This document shows, piece after piece, positions 16,443-25,480 of a DNA stretch of 64,000 bases. The notes under the pieces were generated by a model that saw nothing but the letters and a program-made list of their open reading frames with translations, was not told the origin of the DNA and searched no databases. The stretch lies in NCBI GenBank assembly GCA_964406945.1, contig CAYOTO010000017.1:1-64000 (forward strand), read 5' to 3'. Position 1 is the stretch's first letter; every line of letters starts with the position of its first letter. The stretch comes from UBA2266 sp964406945 (GTDB lineage Bacteria; Planctomycetota; Phycisphaerae; Sedimentisphaerales; Anaerobacaceae). Made by a program: the position numbers and the translations under genes.

Positions 16443-17465
16443 ATGACCAAAAAACCGACTCGTGCTGAACTGCAACTGCAGGTCGATTCGCTCCTGTCCC
16501 GTATAGCGGAACTCGAAGTCCGCTCGGCGCGCGGCCTGTCGCAGTCAGAGCTGGAGAGCGCGCTTCGTGAACGAGTGAAGGAATTGGATTGCCTCTATAC
16601 GATTTCGGTCCTTCAGCAAACACACTTCCACTCGCGAGATCAGTTTCTGCAGAGCGTTGCAGACTGTTTGCCCAAGAGTTGGCAGCACCCCGAACACGCA
16701 TGCGCAAGAGTTGTTTATCGCCAAAGAGCCTATGTTACAGAAGCATTCTCAGAGACGCCTTGGCGGATGAACGCCGATATTACTGCCGACGGTGCCGTTG
16801 TTGGACAAGTAGAGGTTTTCTACAGAAAAGTGACCCTCACCACTGAGAACGGTCCGTTTCTGAAAGAAGAGTACGCACTTATTCGTGCTGTCGCCGAGCA
16901 CGTTGGCAGGGTCTTGATGCACATGAACGCCCGACAGGATCTGCGAAACGCTCATCGCACCATACAACTGGAACATCAAGCCTTACAGGAGAGCAACATC
17001 GCACTTCGGGCGGTTCTGTCCCGCCTCGAAGACGAAAAACAGGCTATCCGCGCCTCTGTTCTCGCCAATATCCAGAAAATCATAATGCCGATTGTTTTCG
17101 AACTGGAACTGGAAGTGACCGGCCGCCAGCGGTCGTACGTCACTTTGCTTCGCCAGAGTCTGCAGGAAATCGCATCGCCATTCTTGACCCAGATGGCGAA
17201 AGAGCACATGCAGCTTACGCCCGTCGAGATCGCTATTTGCACGATGATTCGCAACGGCCTCTCCAGCAAGGAAATCGCTCAGCTGCGGTGCATTTCTCCC
17301 GCCACCGTCAGACGCCACCGTGAGAATATCCGCCGCAAGCTCGGCTTGCGAAAACGAAAAGTAAATCTCGCGACGTATCTGCAGTCCTCCCGCGGATCCG
17401 GCTCATCCGACACCGACAACTTGCCCCGCCCACAAGACGCAGAAAGCCCGGACAAATCTGTCTGA
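16443..17465 (+). CDS. LuxR/FixJ-type transcriptional regulator with GAF-like sensor region
   Basis: A 340-residue regulator. Residues 6-48 are a coiled coil leading into KELDCLYTIS, a linker typically found before GAF sensor domains. Residues about 45-165 look GAF-like. A second coiled coil spans about 168-205. Residues 258-312 are a clear LuxR-type helix-turn-helix (LTPVEIAICTMIRNGLSSKE, then CISPATVRRHRENIRRKLGL). No receiver domain or transmembrane helix is present, so the signal would be cytoplasmic or a partner kinase. The start ATG has no strong ribosome binding site. It is convergent with recJ; its targets cannot be told from context. Confidence 0.85.
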   Translation: MTKKPTRAELQLQVDSLLSRIAELEVRSARGLSQSELESALRERVKELDCLYTISVLQQTHFHSRDQFLQSVADCLPKSWQHPEHACARVVYRQRAYVTEAFSETPWRMNADITADGAVVGQVEVFYRKVTLTTENGPFLKEEYALIRAVAEHVGRVLMHMNARQDLRNAHRTIQLEHQALQESNIALRAVLSRLEDEKQAIRASVLANIQKIIMPIVFELELEVTGRQRSYVTLLRQSLQEIASPFLTQMAKEHMQLTPVEIAICTMIRNGLSSKEIAQLRCISPATVRRHRENIRRKLGLRKRKVNLATYLQSSRGSGSSDTDNLPRPQDAESPDKSV

Positions 17466-17508
17466 CGAAAAGCTGTGTCGACAGCGAGGTGCTGCATAAG
17501 CTTTCGTA

Positions 17509-19299
17509 CTAGTCTTCGAACTGTATATCGGTCAGCACGAATTCAACGCTGGTATTGCCGTTATAATGATTGATGATGGGCTGATAAGCAATGCTGAAAA
17601 ACTCGTTCTCCAGCACCTTTTTCTCCAGATTTCCCATCCGAAAACCTATGCAGCGGATCGCATTCGTATTGTCCGTAATAGCCAGCGCCAGATGATCGCC
17701 CCTGGCCCCGACTTTTCTCGGCGCCGACGCCAGCCGAACGCCCCTGGTCGCGAACATAGGCTCAGGATTGCCCTGTCCGAAAGGCCCCAGCATCTGCAGC
17801 TCGTTCACCACCTCCATCCGGAATTCCTTCAACTGAGCCGCCGCGTCTATATGCAGTTTCGACACGGTATCCGTCTTATCGAGGTGCTCGGCCGCATAAG
17901 CCTCGAACGCCTCGACGAAATCCTCGATCTTGTCGGTCCTGGCCGTAACGCCTGCCGCCATATCGTGTCCGCCGAACTTAACCAGATGCTCACCGCAGGC
18001 CTTTATCGCATCCAGCAGGCAAAAGCCCGGAATGGACCTGCCCGAACCCGTGGCGGTTTCGCCGTCGTCGCCTACGCAAAGCAGTATCGTCGGACGATAG
18101 AATTTCTCCGCCACCCGCGTCGCAACCACCCCGATCACGCCGCTGTGCCAGCCTTCGCCGGCCAGAACAATGCTCTTTCTGTCCGGATGATTCAGACCGC
18201 TGGCAACCACCATTTCGCACGCCTGCTTGAATATCTTCTTCTCGCACTGCTGCCGGGCCGAGTTCTGGTCTTTGAGATATTCGGCAATCTGTCTCGAATG
18301 CACCGCGCTGTCGCTGGTCATCAACTCCACAGCCAGCCGGGCGTGTCCCATCCTGCCGGCCGCGTTGAGCATCGGCGCCAGCCGAAACCCGATATCCACG
18401 CTGTCAAGCCCCTTGCCGGCAAGCCCCGCCGTCTCGATCAGCGCCTGAATCCCCGGCAGCTCGCACTGCGGCAGGCTTTTTAGCCCGTAGCTGGTCAGAA
18501 TCCGGTTCTCACCCCTCAAATCCACCACATCCGCGATCGTCCCCATCGCCGCCAGACTCGTCGCATCCAGCATGAACTGACGCAGGTGCGGATCCAGCTT
18601 CGGCCCGGCCGTAAACTCATTCGCCAGCGCCCAGGCCAGCTTGAAAGCGACCATCGCCCCGGCCGAATCCTGGTTCGGATAATCCTCATCCAGCGCCGGA
18701 TGCACTATCGCCGCTGCTTCCGGCAGTTTCTCGCCCGGCGAGTGATGGTCGGTGATAATCACATCCACGCCCAGCTCGCCCGCTGTTCCGGCCGCTTCGA
18801 CCGCCGTAATACCGCAATCGACCGTCAGCAGCAGTTGAGTACCGGCCTGGGCCAGCGATGCAACCGCATCCGCATTCAACCCGTACCCCTCGTCAACCCG
18901 GTGCGGTATGTAGTAATCGACCCGGGCACCCAGAATCGTCAGCAGCCGCCAGAGAATCGACAGCCCCGTTATCCCGTCCACGTCGTAATCACCATAAATG
19001 GTGATCTTCTGCTTGTCTTTAATCGCCGATTTGAGCCTGGCAACCGCCTCCGTCGCCCCCGGCATCCGTTCGGGCTCGATCAGGTCGGTAAGTCTCGGCC
19101 GCAGAAACGCAGCCGCCTCCTTCAACTCGCTGACCGCGCGATTCAACAGCACCTGAGCCACAAGCGGCGAAACCTTCAGCTTCTTCGCCAGCTCATCACG
19201 GCGCTCGTCTGCGGCCCTGATTACCCATTGTCTGGTTTGCGCCACCGAACGAATCCGGCGGTTCCTGGAATTGCTTTGCGTCCCTGCTCTAGGCGGCAT
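17509..19299 (-). CDS. recJ: Single-stranded-DNA-specific exonuclease RecJ
   Basis: 5'-3' single-strand DNA exonuclease of recombination and mismatch/base-excision repair. DHH-family motifs are visible: YGDYDVDGITG (motif I), LTVDCGIT, the TDHH of motif III in VIITDHHSPG, NAAGRMGHA and the DHHA1 region GGHDMAAG. The 596-residue length assumes the ATG at 19299, preceded by GAGG; the frame stays open further upstream, but that stretch includes a dispersed-repeat-like sequence and is not coding. The C-terminal OB-like domain is present. Monocistronic as far as can be seen. Confidence 0.95.
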   Translation of the reverse strand: MPPRAGTQSNSRNRRIRSVAQTRQWVIRAADERRDELAKKLKVSPLVAQVLLNRAVSELKEAAAFLRPRLTDLIEPERMPGATEAVARLKSAIKDKQKITIYGDYDVDGITGLSILWRLLTILGARVDYYIPHRVDEGYGLNADAVASLAQAGTQLLLTVDCGITAVEAAGTAGELGVDVIITDHHSPGEKLPEAAAIVHPALDEDYPNQDSAGAMVAFKLAWALANEFTAGPKLDPHLRQFMLDATSLAAMGTIADVVDLRGENRILTSYGLKSLPQCELPGIQALIETAGLAGKGLDSVDIGFRLAPMLNAAGRMGHARLAVELMTSDSAVHSRQIAEYLKDQNSARQQCEKKIFKQACEMVVASGLNHPDRKSIVLAGEGWHSGVIGVVATRVAEKFYRPTILLCVGDDGETATGSGRSIPGFCLLDAIKACGEHLVKFGGHDMAAGVTARTDKIEDFVEAFEAYAAEHLDKTDTVSKLHIDAAAQLKEFRMEVVNELQMLGPFGQGNPEPMFATRGVRLASAPRKVGARGDHLALAITDNTNAIRCIGFRMGNLEKKVLENEFFSIAYQPIINHYNGNTSVEFVLTDIQFED

Positions 19300-19352
19300 G
19301 AAACCTCGTCCTGTTGCTGATATCTTGAATTGATAAACGTCTTCGAGCCCGT

Positions 19353-19390
19353 TGTCATCCTGAGGCGCAGCCGAAGGATCCGGGCTTCGC
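19353..19390. repeat. Dispersed-repeat-like sequence upstream of recJ
   Basis: The stretch GTCATCCTGAGGCGCAGC followed by CGAAGGATCCGGG has the look of a short dispersed intergenic element with this consensus that I recognise from many environmental bacterial genomes. Only one copy is seen in this window. Confidence 0.35.
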
Positions 19391-19572
19391 AAAGGATATC
19401 AGTTACGAACCCGCACCTGAATTCCTACTGATCCGACCCTGACATGCCGAAACACGATCATTCGGCAATGCAGTCTCTGCAATGATTTTAGAACCTCTCT
19501 CTTATACCGCCGAACACCCCGTGATTTCAAGCCGGAACTGCTCGAAAGACGTGTTTAACGACCGAATTTACC

Positions 19573-20334
19573 TCAGGCCCGCATGTACAGACCGCCGTTG
19601 ACCGCGATGTACTCGCCCGTAATGAACCCGGCCGCTTCGCCGGCCAGAAACAGTATCGCGTTTGCCACATCGCTGGCCGTGCCGTTTCGCCCCAGCGGCG
19701 TCTGCTCGGCGATCGCCTCCCACTTTTCTTTCGGGCTGAACCGCTCGTGAAATCGCGTAGTGATAAATCCCGGCAGCACACTGTTTACACGAACTCCGTA
19801 AGCCGAGAATTCCTTTGCCATCGCAATTGTCATAGTCGCAACCGCCGCCTTGGCCGAAGCGTAAATACCCGAGCCGCCTCCGCCCCCGTTATGACCCGCC
19901 ACCGAGCCAATATTCACGATATTGCCCCGGTTTTTCTTCAAATGCTTTATAGCAGCCTGCGATGCCAGAAAAGTGCTGCGAACATTCGTAGCATAAATGT
20001 TCTCGTGATACTCCAGGCTGGCCTCTTCGAAGCTCTGCCGGTCGATAAGCGAACCGGCGTTGTTGACCAGCACGTCAATCCCCCCGGCCTTTTGCGCAAA
20101 TTCGTCGACCATGGCCGAAACCTGCTCCTTATCCCGCATATCGGCCTTGAGAAGAATTCCGTCGCCGCTCTCCCGGACCTTCGCCAGCGTCTGTGCGGCT
20201 CCGTCTTTCGTGCGGAAGTAATGCACGCCGACAAAACAGCCCTGCCCGGCGAACCGGACCGCCGTTTCGGCGCCTATACCGCTGCTGGCTCCCGTAACCA
20301 GAACCCGTTTGTCCTTCAAGTCTTGATAGACCAT
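19573..20334 (-). CDS. Short-chain dehydrogenase/reductase (FabG-like)
   Basis: A 253-residue classical SDR with the NAD(P)-binding TGASSGIGAE (Gly-rich motif at residues 14-21), NNAG at 91-94 and the catalytic Ser144, Tyr158 and Lys162 in GSVAG and GIYASAKAA. The run HNGGGGGSG just before the active-site Tyr is unusual. It resembles 3-oxoacyl-ACP reductases but SDR substrate cannot be read from sequence. The ATG at 20334 is supported by GGGGG upstream. It is the last gene of trxB-trxA-SDR, 48 bp after trxA. Confidence 0.87.
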   Translation of the reverse strand: MVYQDLKDKRVLVTGASSGIGAETAVRFAGQGCFVGVHYFRTKDGAAQTLAKVRESGDGILLKADMRDKEQVSAMVDEFAQKAGGIDVLVNNAGSLIDRQSFEEASLEYHENIYATNVRSTFLASQAAIKHLKKNRGNIVNIGSVAGHNGGGGGSGIYASAKAAVATMTIAMAKEFSAYGVRVNSVLPGFITTRFHERFSPKEKWEAIAEQTPLGRNGTASDVANAILFLAGEAAGFITGEYIAVNGGLYMRA

Positions 20335-20382
20335 CAGCGCCCCCAAATGCGTTTTGTAAATCTCAGATCAAGTGCGCCGCTC

Positions 20383-20709
20383 CTAGAGCAGTTCGTCGAT
20401 CGCTTCCTTGATATCCTTCTTGCTGGTCAGGCCGACCCATTTTTTCGCAACCTGCCCGCCGTTGAAGAGAATAAGCGTCGGAATCGCACTTATGCCCAAC
20501 TCCATCGCGCTGTCGCGCGCCTCGTCCGTATTGATCTTGCAGATCTTCGCCTTATCGCCGTATTCGCCGGCCACTTCCTCGATAATCGGGGCTATCATCT
20601 TGCAAGGCCCGCACCACGGCGCCCAGAAATCAACCAGAACCGGAACATCGGAACCGTTCACCAGTTCGTCGAATTTTGCGTCGTCCAACTCGATTACGTT
20701 CTCAGCCAT
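20383..20709 (-). CDS. trxA: Thioredoxin
   Basis: A 108-residue thioredoxin, the small cytoplasmic dithiol reductant. The active site is FWAPWCGPCKM (Cys33 and Cys36), with the conserved cis-Pro in SAIPTLILF. The ATG at 20709 has GGAAAGG upstream; the in-frame TTG just before it is unlikely. It lies downstream of trxB and upstream of the SDR gene on the same strand, and its reductase is thus encoded in the same cluster. Confidence 0.97.
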   Translation of the reverse strand: MAENVIELDDAKFDELVNGSDVPVLVDFWAPWCGPCKMIAPIIEEVAGEYGDKAKICKINTDEARDSAMELGISAIPTLILFNGGQVAKKWVGLTSKKDIKEAIDELL

Positions 20710-20863
20710 CAAATAATCCTTTCCTGCAAAAAACGACAGCTTCCTGCCGCCTCAATATCAATACCCGACCATCATAGGGCAATTATCCGACCTGTTCAAC
20801 AAGAGAAATGCCCCGCCAAAGGCGATTCCACGATTTTGAGCTTTGCACTTTCAGTTTTCAACA

Positions 20864-21859
20864 TCACCATTCCATAGGATGCTCCGTTCCTTCGACAGGA
20901 ACTCCCCACCACTGCGGATCCCTCATGTATTCCTTCAGCGCCATTGCCGCCACAACGCCATCCGCGACGGCCGTTACGAGCTGCATCGCCGCCCCGACCC
21001 GGCAATCACCGGCTACGAATACGCCCGGCATGCTCGTACGCAGATAGGCGCAGTCGCATTTTACGAACCCCGTATCGGTCAATTCCACACTGTCCTTCAG
21101 AAATTGCGTGTTCGGAACCATACCCACGAAGATGAACACGCCGTCGCAGGGGTAATCCTCTTCAGCGCCGGTCTTGACGTTCTTCACGTGAACCGACTGT
21201 ACCTTGCCCTCACCGGCGATCTCCGTAACTACTGTATCGTATTTCAGGATAAGGTTTGTGCCTTCTTCGGCCGCCTTGGCTCGAATCTCTTCCGCCAAAA
21301 TTTTGGTCGCCCGGAACTCGTCGCGCCTGTGGCAGAGCGTAACCTTCTTTGCGTACTTGGTCAGATGCAGCGTTTCCTCCACCGCCGTATTGCCGCCCCC
21401 GACGCTCACGACTTCCTTATCCTTAAAAAACGGCGCATCGCACGTTCCGCAGTAGCTCACACCGGCGCCGGCGCTGCGGAATTCATCCTCGCCCGGAACG
21501 CCCAGCTTGCGGTAACTGCTGCCCGGACAAAGAATTACGACCCGCCCGACATAGCTTTCGTCCTCGCAGACGACTTTTATGTTGCCGTCGTCGAGCTTCT
21601 CCAGGCCGGTTACGTCGACGCTGCTCTCAATCTCGGCCCCGAAGTTCTGAACCTGCGTCATCATTTTCATGATCAGCCCGGCCCCGTCGATATTCTCGTA
21701 GCCCGGATAATTCTCGATCCGGTCGGTGGTCATGATCTGCCCGCCAGGCATATACTTCTCCAGCATCAGCGTCTTGAACCGGTCCCTGGCTGTGTACAAT
21801 CCCGCACCCAGCCCCGCAGGCCCGGCCCCGACAATAATCACATCATAAATTTCATTCAT
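20864..21859 (-). CDS. trxB: Thioredoxin-disulfide reductase
   Basis: A 331-residue FAD/NADPH flavoprotein that reduces thioredoxin. Visible are the FAD-binding VGAGPAGLGAGLYTAR, GGQIMTTDRIENYPG, the redox-active pair Cys137/Cys140 in YCGTCDAPFF, the NADPH-binding VGGGNTAVEE and the C-terminal PGVFVAGDCR...QLVTAVADG. Typical Cys-Ala-Thr-Cys is Cys-Gly-Thr-Cys here. The ATG at 21859 follows AAGGATC. About 150 bp separate it from trxA without a visible terminator, so they may be co-transcribed. Confidence 0.96.
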   Translation of the reverse strand: MNEIYDVIIVGAGPAGLGAGLYTARDRFKTLMLEKYMPGGQIMTTDRIENYPGYENIDGAGLIMKMMTQVQNFGAEIESSVDVTGLEKLDDGNIKVVCEDESYVGRVVILCPGSSYRKLGVPGEDEFRSAGAGVSYCGTCDAPFFKDKEVVSVGGGNTAVEETLHLTKYAKKVTLCHRRDEFRATKILAEEIRAKAAEEGTNLILKYDTVVTEIAGEGKVQSVHVKNVKTGAEEDYPCDGVFIFVGMVPNTQFLKDSVELTDTGFVKCDCAYLRTSMPGVFVAGDCRVGAAMQLVTAVADGVVAAMALKEYMRDPQWWGVPVEGTEHPMEW

Positions 21860-21999
21860 AAAAGTCGATCCTTCGCCAAAAAGAGCAGCAAAACTACGCC
21901 CCCAACGCCAAAACACTCCCTAATTAACCCAAATCGCCGGATGCTGTCAAACCCTTTAGATGCAAATCGTGGCAATGCTGAACACTTGCCATTCGCGGG

Positions 22000-22023
22000 T
22001 AACCTGCGGTGGAACCGCAGGCT
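22000..22023. repeat. REP-like hairpin, left flank of the RAYT gene
   Basis: TAACCTGCGGTGGAACCGCAGGCT: an 8-bp palindromic stem (CCTGCGGT / ACCGCAGG) with a 3-base loop. It is the inverted copy, with one mismatch in 24, of the element at 22496-22519 on the other side of the transposase gene. The transposase stop codon overlaps its right end. Confidence 0.85.
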
Positions 22024-22480
22024 ATATATCTTTGTTGTGGCGCCGGACGTAGTCTATGCGTCGGTTTATTGCTTCGCGGTCAAAGCAGAACCTTTTATCG
22101 TATCCTCTGGTCCATATCTTGCCTCTTCTGCCGAGAGGCTTCAGAGCCTGTCTGGCCGCATTCTTGTAGTAAGCCGCGACCTTGTGGATGGGTAGTGGAG
22201 TATATCCAGCAACGATATGAACGTGCGTAGAATCCACCGCCAGTGCAAAGATTCGTTGTGCGAGCCTGTCCGCTTCGCCCAGAATTGCGTTACGCACGAC
22301 CGCCTGCTCCCGGACCGAGAATGCGACTGCATCTTTGACCATACGCTCGCGATTATCCTGTTCGAGCGACTTTGCCTCACGCAGAACATCACCGCCTTTT
22401 ACGACATATCCTCGATAATCCCCCTGCAACCACGTCCCATACGTAGTCCACGTAAGCATATACCCCAAAGTCTCCGCCAT
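22022..22480 (-). CDS. REP-associated tyrosine transposase (RAYT, IS200/IS605-like Y1)
   Basis: A 152-residue single-strand DNA transposase of the HUH family. The HUH histidines are His86 and His88 in DSTHVHIVAG, and the catalytic tyrosine is probably Tyr104 or Tyr105 in VAAYYKNAAR. The N-terminal MLTWTTYGTWLQGD is typical of this group. ATG at 22480 with GGGAG upstream. RAYTs are domesticated relatives of IS200 transposases that act on REP hairpins; here the gene is bracketed by two inverted REP-like hairpins, which fits that model exactly. It lies between trxB and rmuC, all on the minus strand. Confidence 0.9.
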   Translation of the reverse strand: MAETLGYMLTWTTYGTWLQGDYRGYVVKGGDVLREAKSLEQDNRERMVKDAVAFSVREQAVVRNAILGEADRLAQRIFALAVDSTHVHIVAGYTPLPIHKVAAYYKNAARQALKPLGRRGKIWTRGYDKRFCFDREAINRRIDYVRRHNKDI

Positions 22481-22495
22481 ATTTGCTCCCTAATT

Positions 22496-22519
22496 AGCCT
22501 GCGGTTTCACCGCAGGTTA
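22496..22519. repeat. REP-like hairpin, right flank of the RAYT gene
   Basis: AGCCTGCGGTTTCACCGCAGGTTA, stem CCTGCGGT / ACCGCAGG, inverted relative to the copy at 22000-22023 (one mismatch). It lies 15 bp upstream of the transposase start codon, so the pair defines the limits of a unit of about 520 bp. Confidence 0.85.
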
Positions 22520-22558
22520 CCTACGCAAACAAGTCACTCCCACACTTCCTTCGCCGAA

Positions 22559-23965
22559 TCACTCTCCAGCTTCCGTCTCATCCTCCATATCCGGCGCCTG
22601 GAGCATTCTGGTCTTTTTTTCTACCATGTTAAGGCCTTCAATTTCGTCGCCGTTGCCCGTACCCAGTTCCGGAAACTTGCGTGCGGTTACCAGCACCCGC
22701 GATTCCAGCGAGCCCACGGCTTTATTGTACGCCTCTGTCGCCCGGTCGATGTTCTTGCCAACATCGTTAAAGTGCCTAGCCAGCGTGCGTATTCGCTCGT
22801 ACAACTGCTTGCCCAGGTCGCTTATCGCCATCGCGTTCTTGGCGATCTGCTCCTGCTGCCAGCCGTACGCAACCGCCCGCAAAAGCGCAATCAGCGTCGT
22901 CGGCGTCGCGGGGATCACCTTCTTCTCGGCCCCGATCTCTATCAAAGACGGATCCTGCTCCAACGCCGCACTGAAGAACATCTCGCCCGGCAGAAAAAGC
23001 ACCACGAATTCCGGCGCCGGCTGAAACTGCGACCAGTAGCTCTTTGCCCCGAGGTTCTGAATGTGCGTACGCACCAGCCGAGCGTGGTCCCGTAGCTTCA
23101 CGGCCTTGGCATCCTCATCCACCGCCTCGATCGCCTGCAGATAGCTCTCCAGCGGGGCCTTGGAATCGACCACGATCTGCCGGTCGTTGGGAAGGTTCAC
23201 GATCATATCCGGCCTGGTCCGGCTGCCCTCGACGGTCGCCGTCTGCTGCTCGACAAAATCGCAGTGGGCCACCATACCCGCAATCTCGACCACCCGCCGA
23301 AGCTGAATTTCACCCCATCTGCCGCGAACGGACGGCCTGCGAAGCGCCGTCACCAGATTCGCCGTCTCCTTCTTCAGCTCCGCTTCGCTGGTCGCCAAAT
23401 TCTTGATCTGCTCGGTCAGGCTCCCGAAATGCTCGGCCCGCTTCTTCTCGATCTCGCCCAGCTTGCCGTCCACGCTCTTGAGCGACTCCTTCAAAGGCTT
23501 GACCAGTTCATCTATCGCCTTCTGCCGCTTCGCCAGATCGGCCTGCGCACCCTCCTGAAACTTGCCGAGATTCTCCTTCGCCAGCTCCAGAAACTGCGTA
23601 TTGCTCGATTTGAGCGCCTCGGCCGAGAGCGCCTTGAACGCATCCGAAAGCTTCTTCTGGGCATCATTCAACAGCGCCATCTTCTCTTCATACGACTTCT
23701 GCTGCTCGCTTAATCTGGTCGCCAGCGCAGCGGCTTCGGCCTGCAACTGCGAATACTCCCGCTGCAACTTAGCTGTCTGCTCCTCTCGCTGCCTGACCGC
23801 CGCTTCCAGTTCATCGACCCGCATACACCGCTGCTCGGCGGTAATCCGCTTCTCTGATTCGGCCCGCAACTGACCATCCAGCGAGCCGCACCTGCTGCGC
23901 ATCAGCAGAAACACCGCCCCACCGCATACGATAGCACCCACCAGAAACGCCAATGCATATTCCAT
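22559..23965 (-). CDS. rmuC: DNA recombination protein RmuC homologue
   Basis: A 468-residue RmuC-family protein. It has an N-terminal membrane anchor (residues 3-21), a long coiled coil (about 25-170), and the conserved C-terminal nuclease-like domain with VRGRWGEIQLRRVVEIAGM, TRPDMIVNLPNDRQIVVDSK, FVVLFLPGE and ATPTTLIALLRAVAYGWQQE. RmuC in E. coli limits inversions at short inverted repeats; the PD-(D/E)XK-like fold is a family prediction. ATG at 23965 with GGAGGTCAGGA upstream. Divergent from the next gene. Confidence 0.94.
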   Translation of the reverse strand: MEYALAFLVGAIVCGGAVFLLMRSRCGSLDGQLRAESEKRITAEQRCMRVDELEAAVRQREEQTAKLQREYSQLQAEAAALATRLSEQQKSYEEKMALLNDAQKKLSDAFKALSAEALKSSNTQFLELAKENLGKFQEGAQADLAKRQKAIDELVKPLKESLKSVDGKLGEIEKKRAEHFGSLTEQIKNLATSEAELKKETANLVTALRRPSVRGRWGEIQLRRVVEIAGMVAHCDFVEQQTATVEGSRTRPDMIVNLPNDRQIVVDSKAPLESYLQAIEAVDEDAKAVKLRDHARLVRTHIQNLGAKSYWSQFQPAPEFVVLFLPGEMFFSAALEQDPSLIEIGAEKKVIPATPTTLIALLRAVAYGWQQEQIAKNAMAISDLGKQLYERIRTLARHFNDVGKNIDRATEAYNKAVGSLESRVLVTARKFPELGTGNGDEIEGLNMVEKKTRMLQAPDMEDETEAGE

Positions 23966-24075
23966 AATCCTGACCTCCAACCGCTGCCGCGAAAAGAAAA
24001 ATAGAGAAGCGACACGTATTATACCTTCTGGCGTCTGCCCTGTCAAAATCGCCGCTGCTGTGGTAAAATGCGGGT

Positions 24076-25359
24076 ATGACAACTGCAAAACACAGTTGTG
24101 CCTGCGTTCTTGTTCTGCTCGCGACCGCCCTAAGCGTCCGCGCCGACTGCCGGTACATCCTCGTAAACCGCATCCCCGGCCGCCTCTGGAATCAAAACCG
24201 GCCCGACAGTTTTACCGCCGAAAGCTTCGAACAGATACACCGAAAATGCCCCACCCCGCGGTCCGGAGATATCCGGCTGGGCGTCGGTTTCATCTTCTCC
24301 GTCTTCAACAGCGACCCGAATGTGATAGCAGAATCGCTCCGGTGCTTTCTCCAATCTGCTCAGCGGACCGACACGCCCGTAATCGTCCAGTTCGACTGCG
24401 AAAACTGGTGGGGCTACCGCGGCGACCTGTGGAATTTCTGGGACCCCGAAAAACCCGGCTACAGTCCCGAAAACCGCCTGAACGTCGAATGGACGAGCTG
24501 GTCGCCGGACGACGCCGTCAGAATTTGCTGGCGAAACTGGGGCCGCCAGATCCGCGTCCTGCCGGCGCCTAACCTCATGAGCAAAGCCTACCTCGACGCA
24601 TGCCGCGATGGCCTTAAAAAGCTCGTGCCCATCGTGATCGACTGGTACCGCAACCTGCCCGCGGATAAAAAGCACCTGTTCGTCGGCATCAAGGTCGGCC
24701 ACGAAAGCTCCATCGGCGTTAACGCCTGGCACTACCCCAACGGCAATCGACTCCTGAACCGCCCCGCATCCGAGGACCCGACCTACGGCCTGGACCACAC
24801 CAAACGCCCCTCCCGAGGCGTCGCAACAATAGGTTATGCCGCGGTAAAGACTGCCGGAATCCGCAGCGAAGGAGAATTAACCGAGCACGACATCGCCGAA
24901 GTCGTCCGCCGATACGTCGAAATACTCTGCAAGACCGCCGCAGAGGCCGGCGCCCCGCGGGACCGCCTGTTCACCCACGGCGCCGGCTGGCACGAAGGCG
25001 AAATCCTCTACGACGCCGCCGTAAACGAGTATTCGTGCCCCGGCTGGAGCTTCTACCGCCACGCCGCCGACCCCGCAAAAGACACGGGCGTCCGGCGAAA
25101 CCTGCGGCGAACAGACGCCCCATACTGGGCCGCCGCCGAATGGCTCTACATGGGCCCGGGAACAACCGAAAACTGGCAAAAAGCCCTCGCCGCCACACTC
25201 GCCGACCCCAGGTGCCGCTACCTGTGCATCTACAACTGGGAATCTATCCAGAACAGCCCGGAAGTTCTCCAAGCCATTACCGCCGTTTCAGGCAACAAAA
25301 AGCCCGTTACCGAGCCCCTAACTGTCGCCACTGGCGCAGGCGAAACCGCGCCCGATTAA
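24076..25359 (+). CDS. Secreted protein, possible glycoside hydrolase fold, unknown specificity
   Basis: A 427-residue exported protein with a signal peptide (hydrophobic residues 8-22, ending VRA-DC). The body is Trp/Tyr-rich with strand-helix alternation and segments such as VIVQFDCENWWGYRGDLWNF and HLFVGIKVGHESSIGVNAWH, which look like beta-strand ends of a TIM-barrel glycosidase carrying acidic residues. I cannot place it in a named GH family. The start ATG at 24076 has no strong ribosome binding site. The APC permease follows 121 bp downstream on the same strand; a functional link is unproven. Confidence 0.7.
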   Translation: MTTAKHSCACVLVLLATALSVRADCRYILVNRIPGRLWNQNRPDSFTAESFEQIHRKCPTPRSGDIRLGVGFIFSVFNSDPNVIAESLRCFLQSAQRTDTPVIVQFDCENWWGYRGDLWNFWDPEKPGYSPENRLNVEWTSWSPDDAVRICWRNWGRQIRVLPAPNLMSKAYLDACRDGLKKLVPIVIDWYRNLPADKKHLFVGIKVGHESSIGVNAWHYPNGNRLLNRPASEDPTYGLDHTKRPSRGVATIGYAAVKTAGIRSEGELTEHDIAEVVRRYVEILCKTAAEAGAPRDRLFTHGAGWHEGEILYDAAVNEYSCPGWSFYRHAADPAKDTGVRRNLRRTDAPYWAAAEWLYMGPGTTENWQKALAATLADPRCRYLCIYNWESIQNSPEVLQAITAVSGNKKPVTEPLTVATGAGETAPD

Positions 25360-25480
25360 CTACGTGGCCCTTGATAACCACCGGCCGGCATGGTACTGTT
25401 CTTTCGCCGGCCCGGGACGTGCAGGACCGCCAACGAACCGTCGCTTGCTCGACCGCCGGCAAACAATTGATGGACCGACT

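Noticed and set aside
20843..22195. A 450-codon plus-strand frame across trxB
   Set aside because: Antisense shadow of trxB continuing through the REP hairpin into the RAYT gene; no start site and no protein-like pattern.
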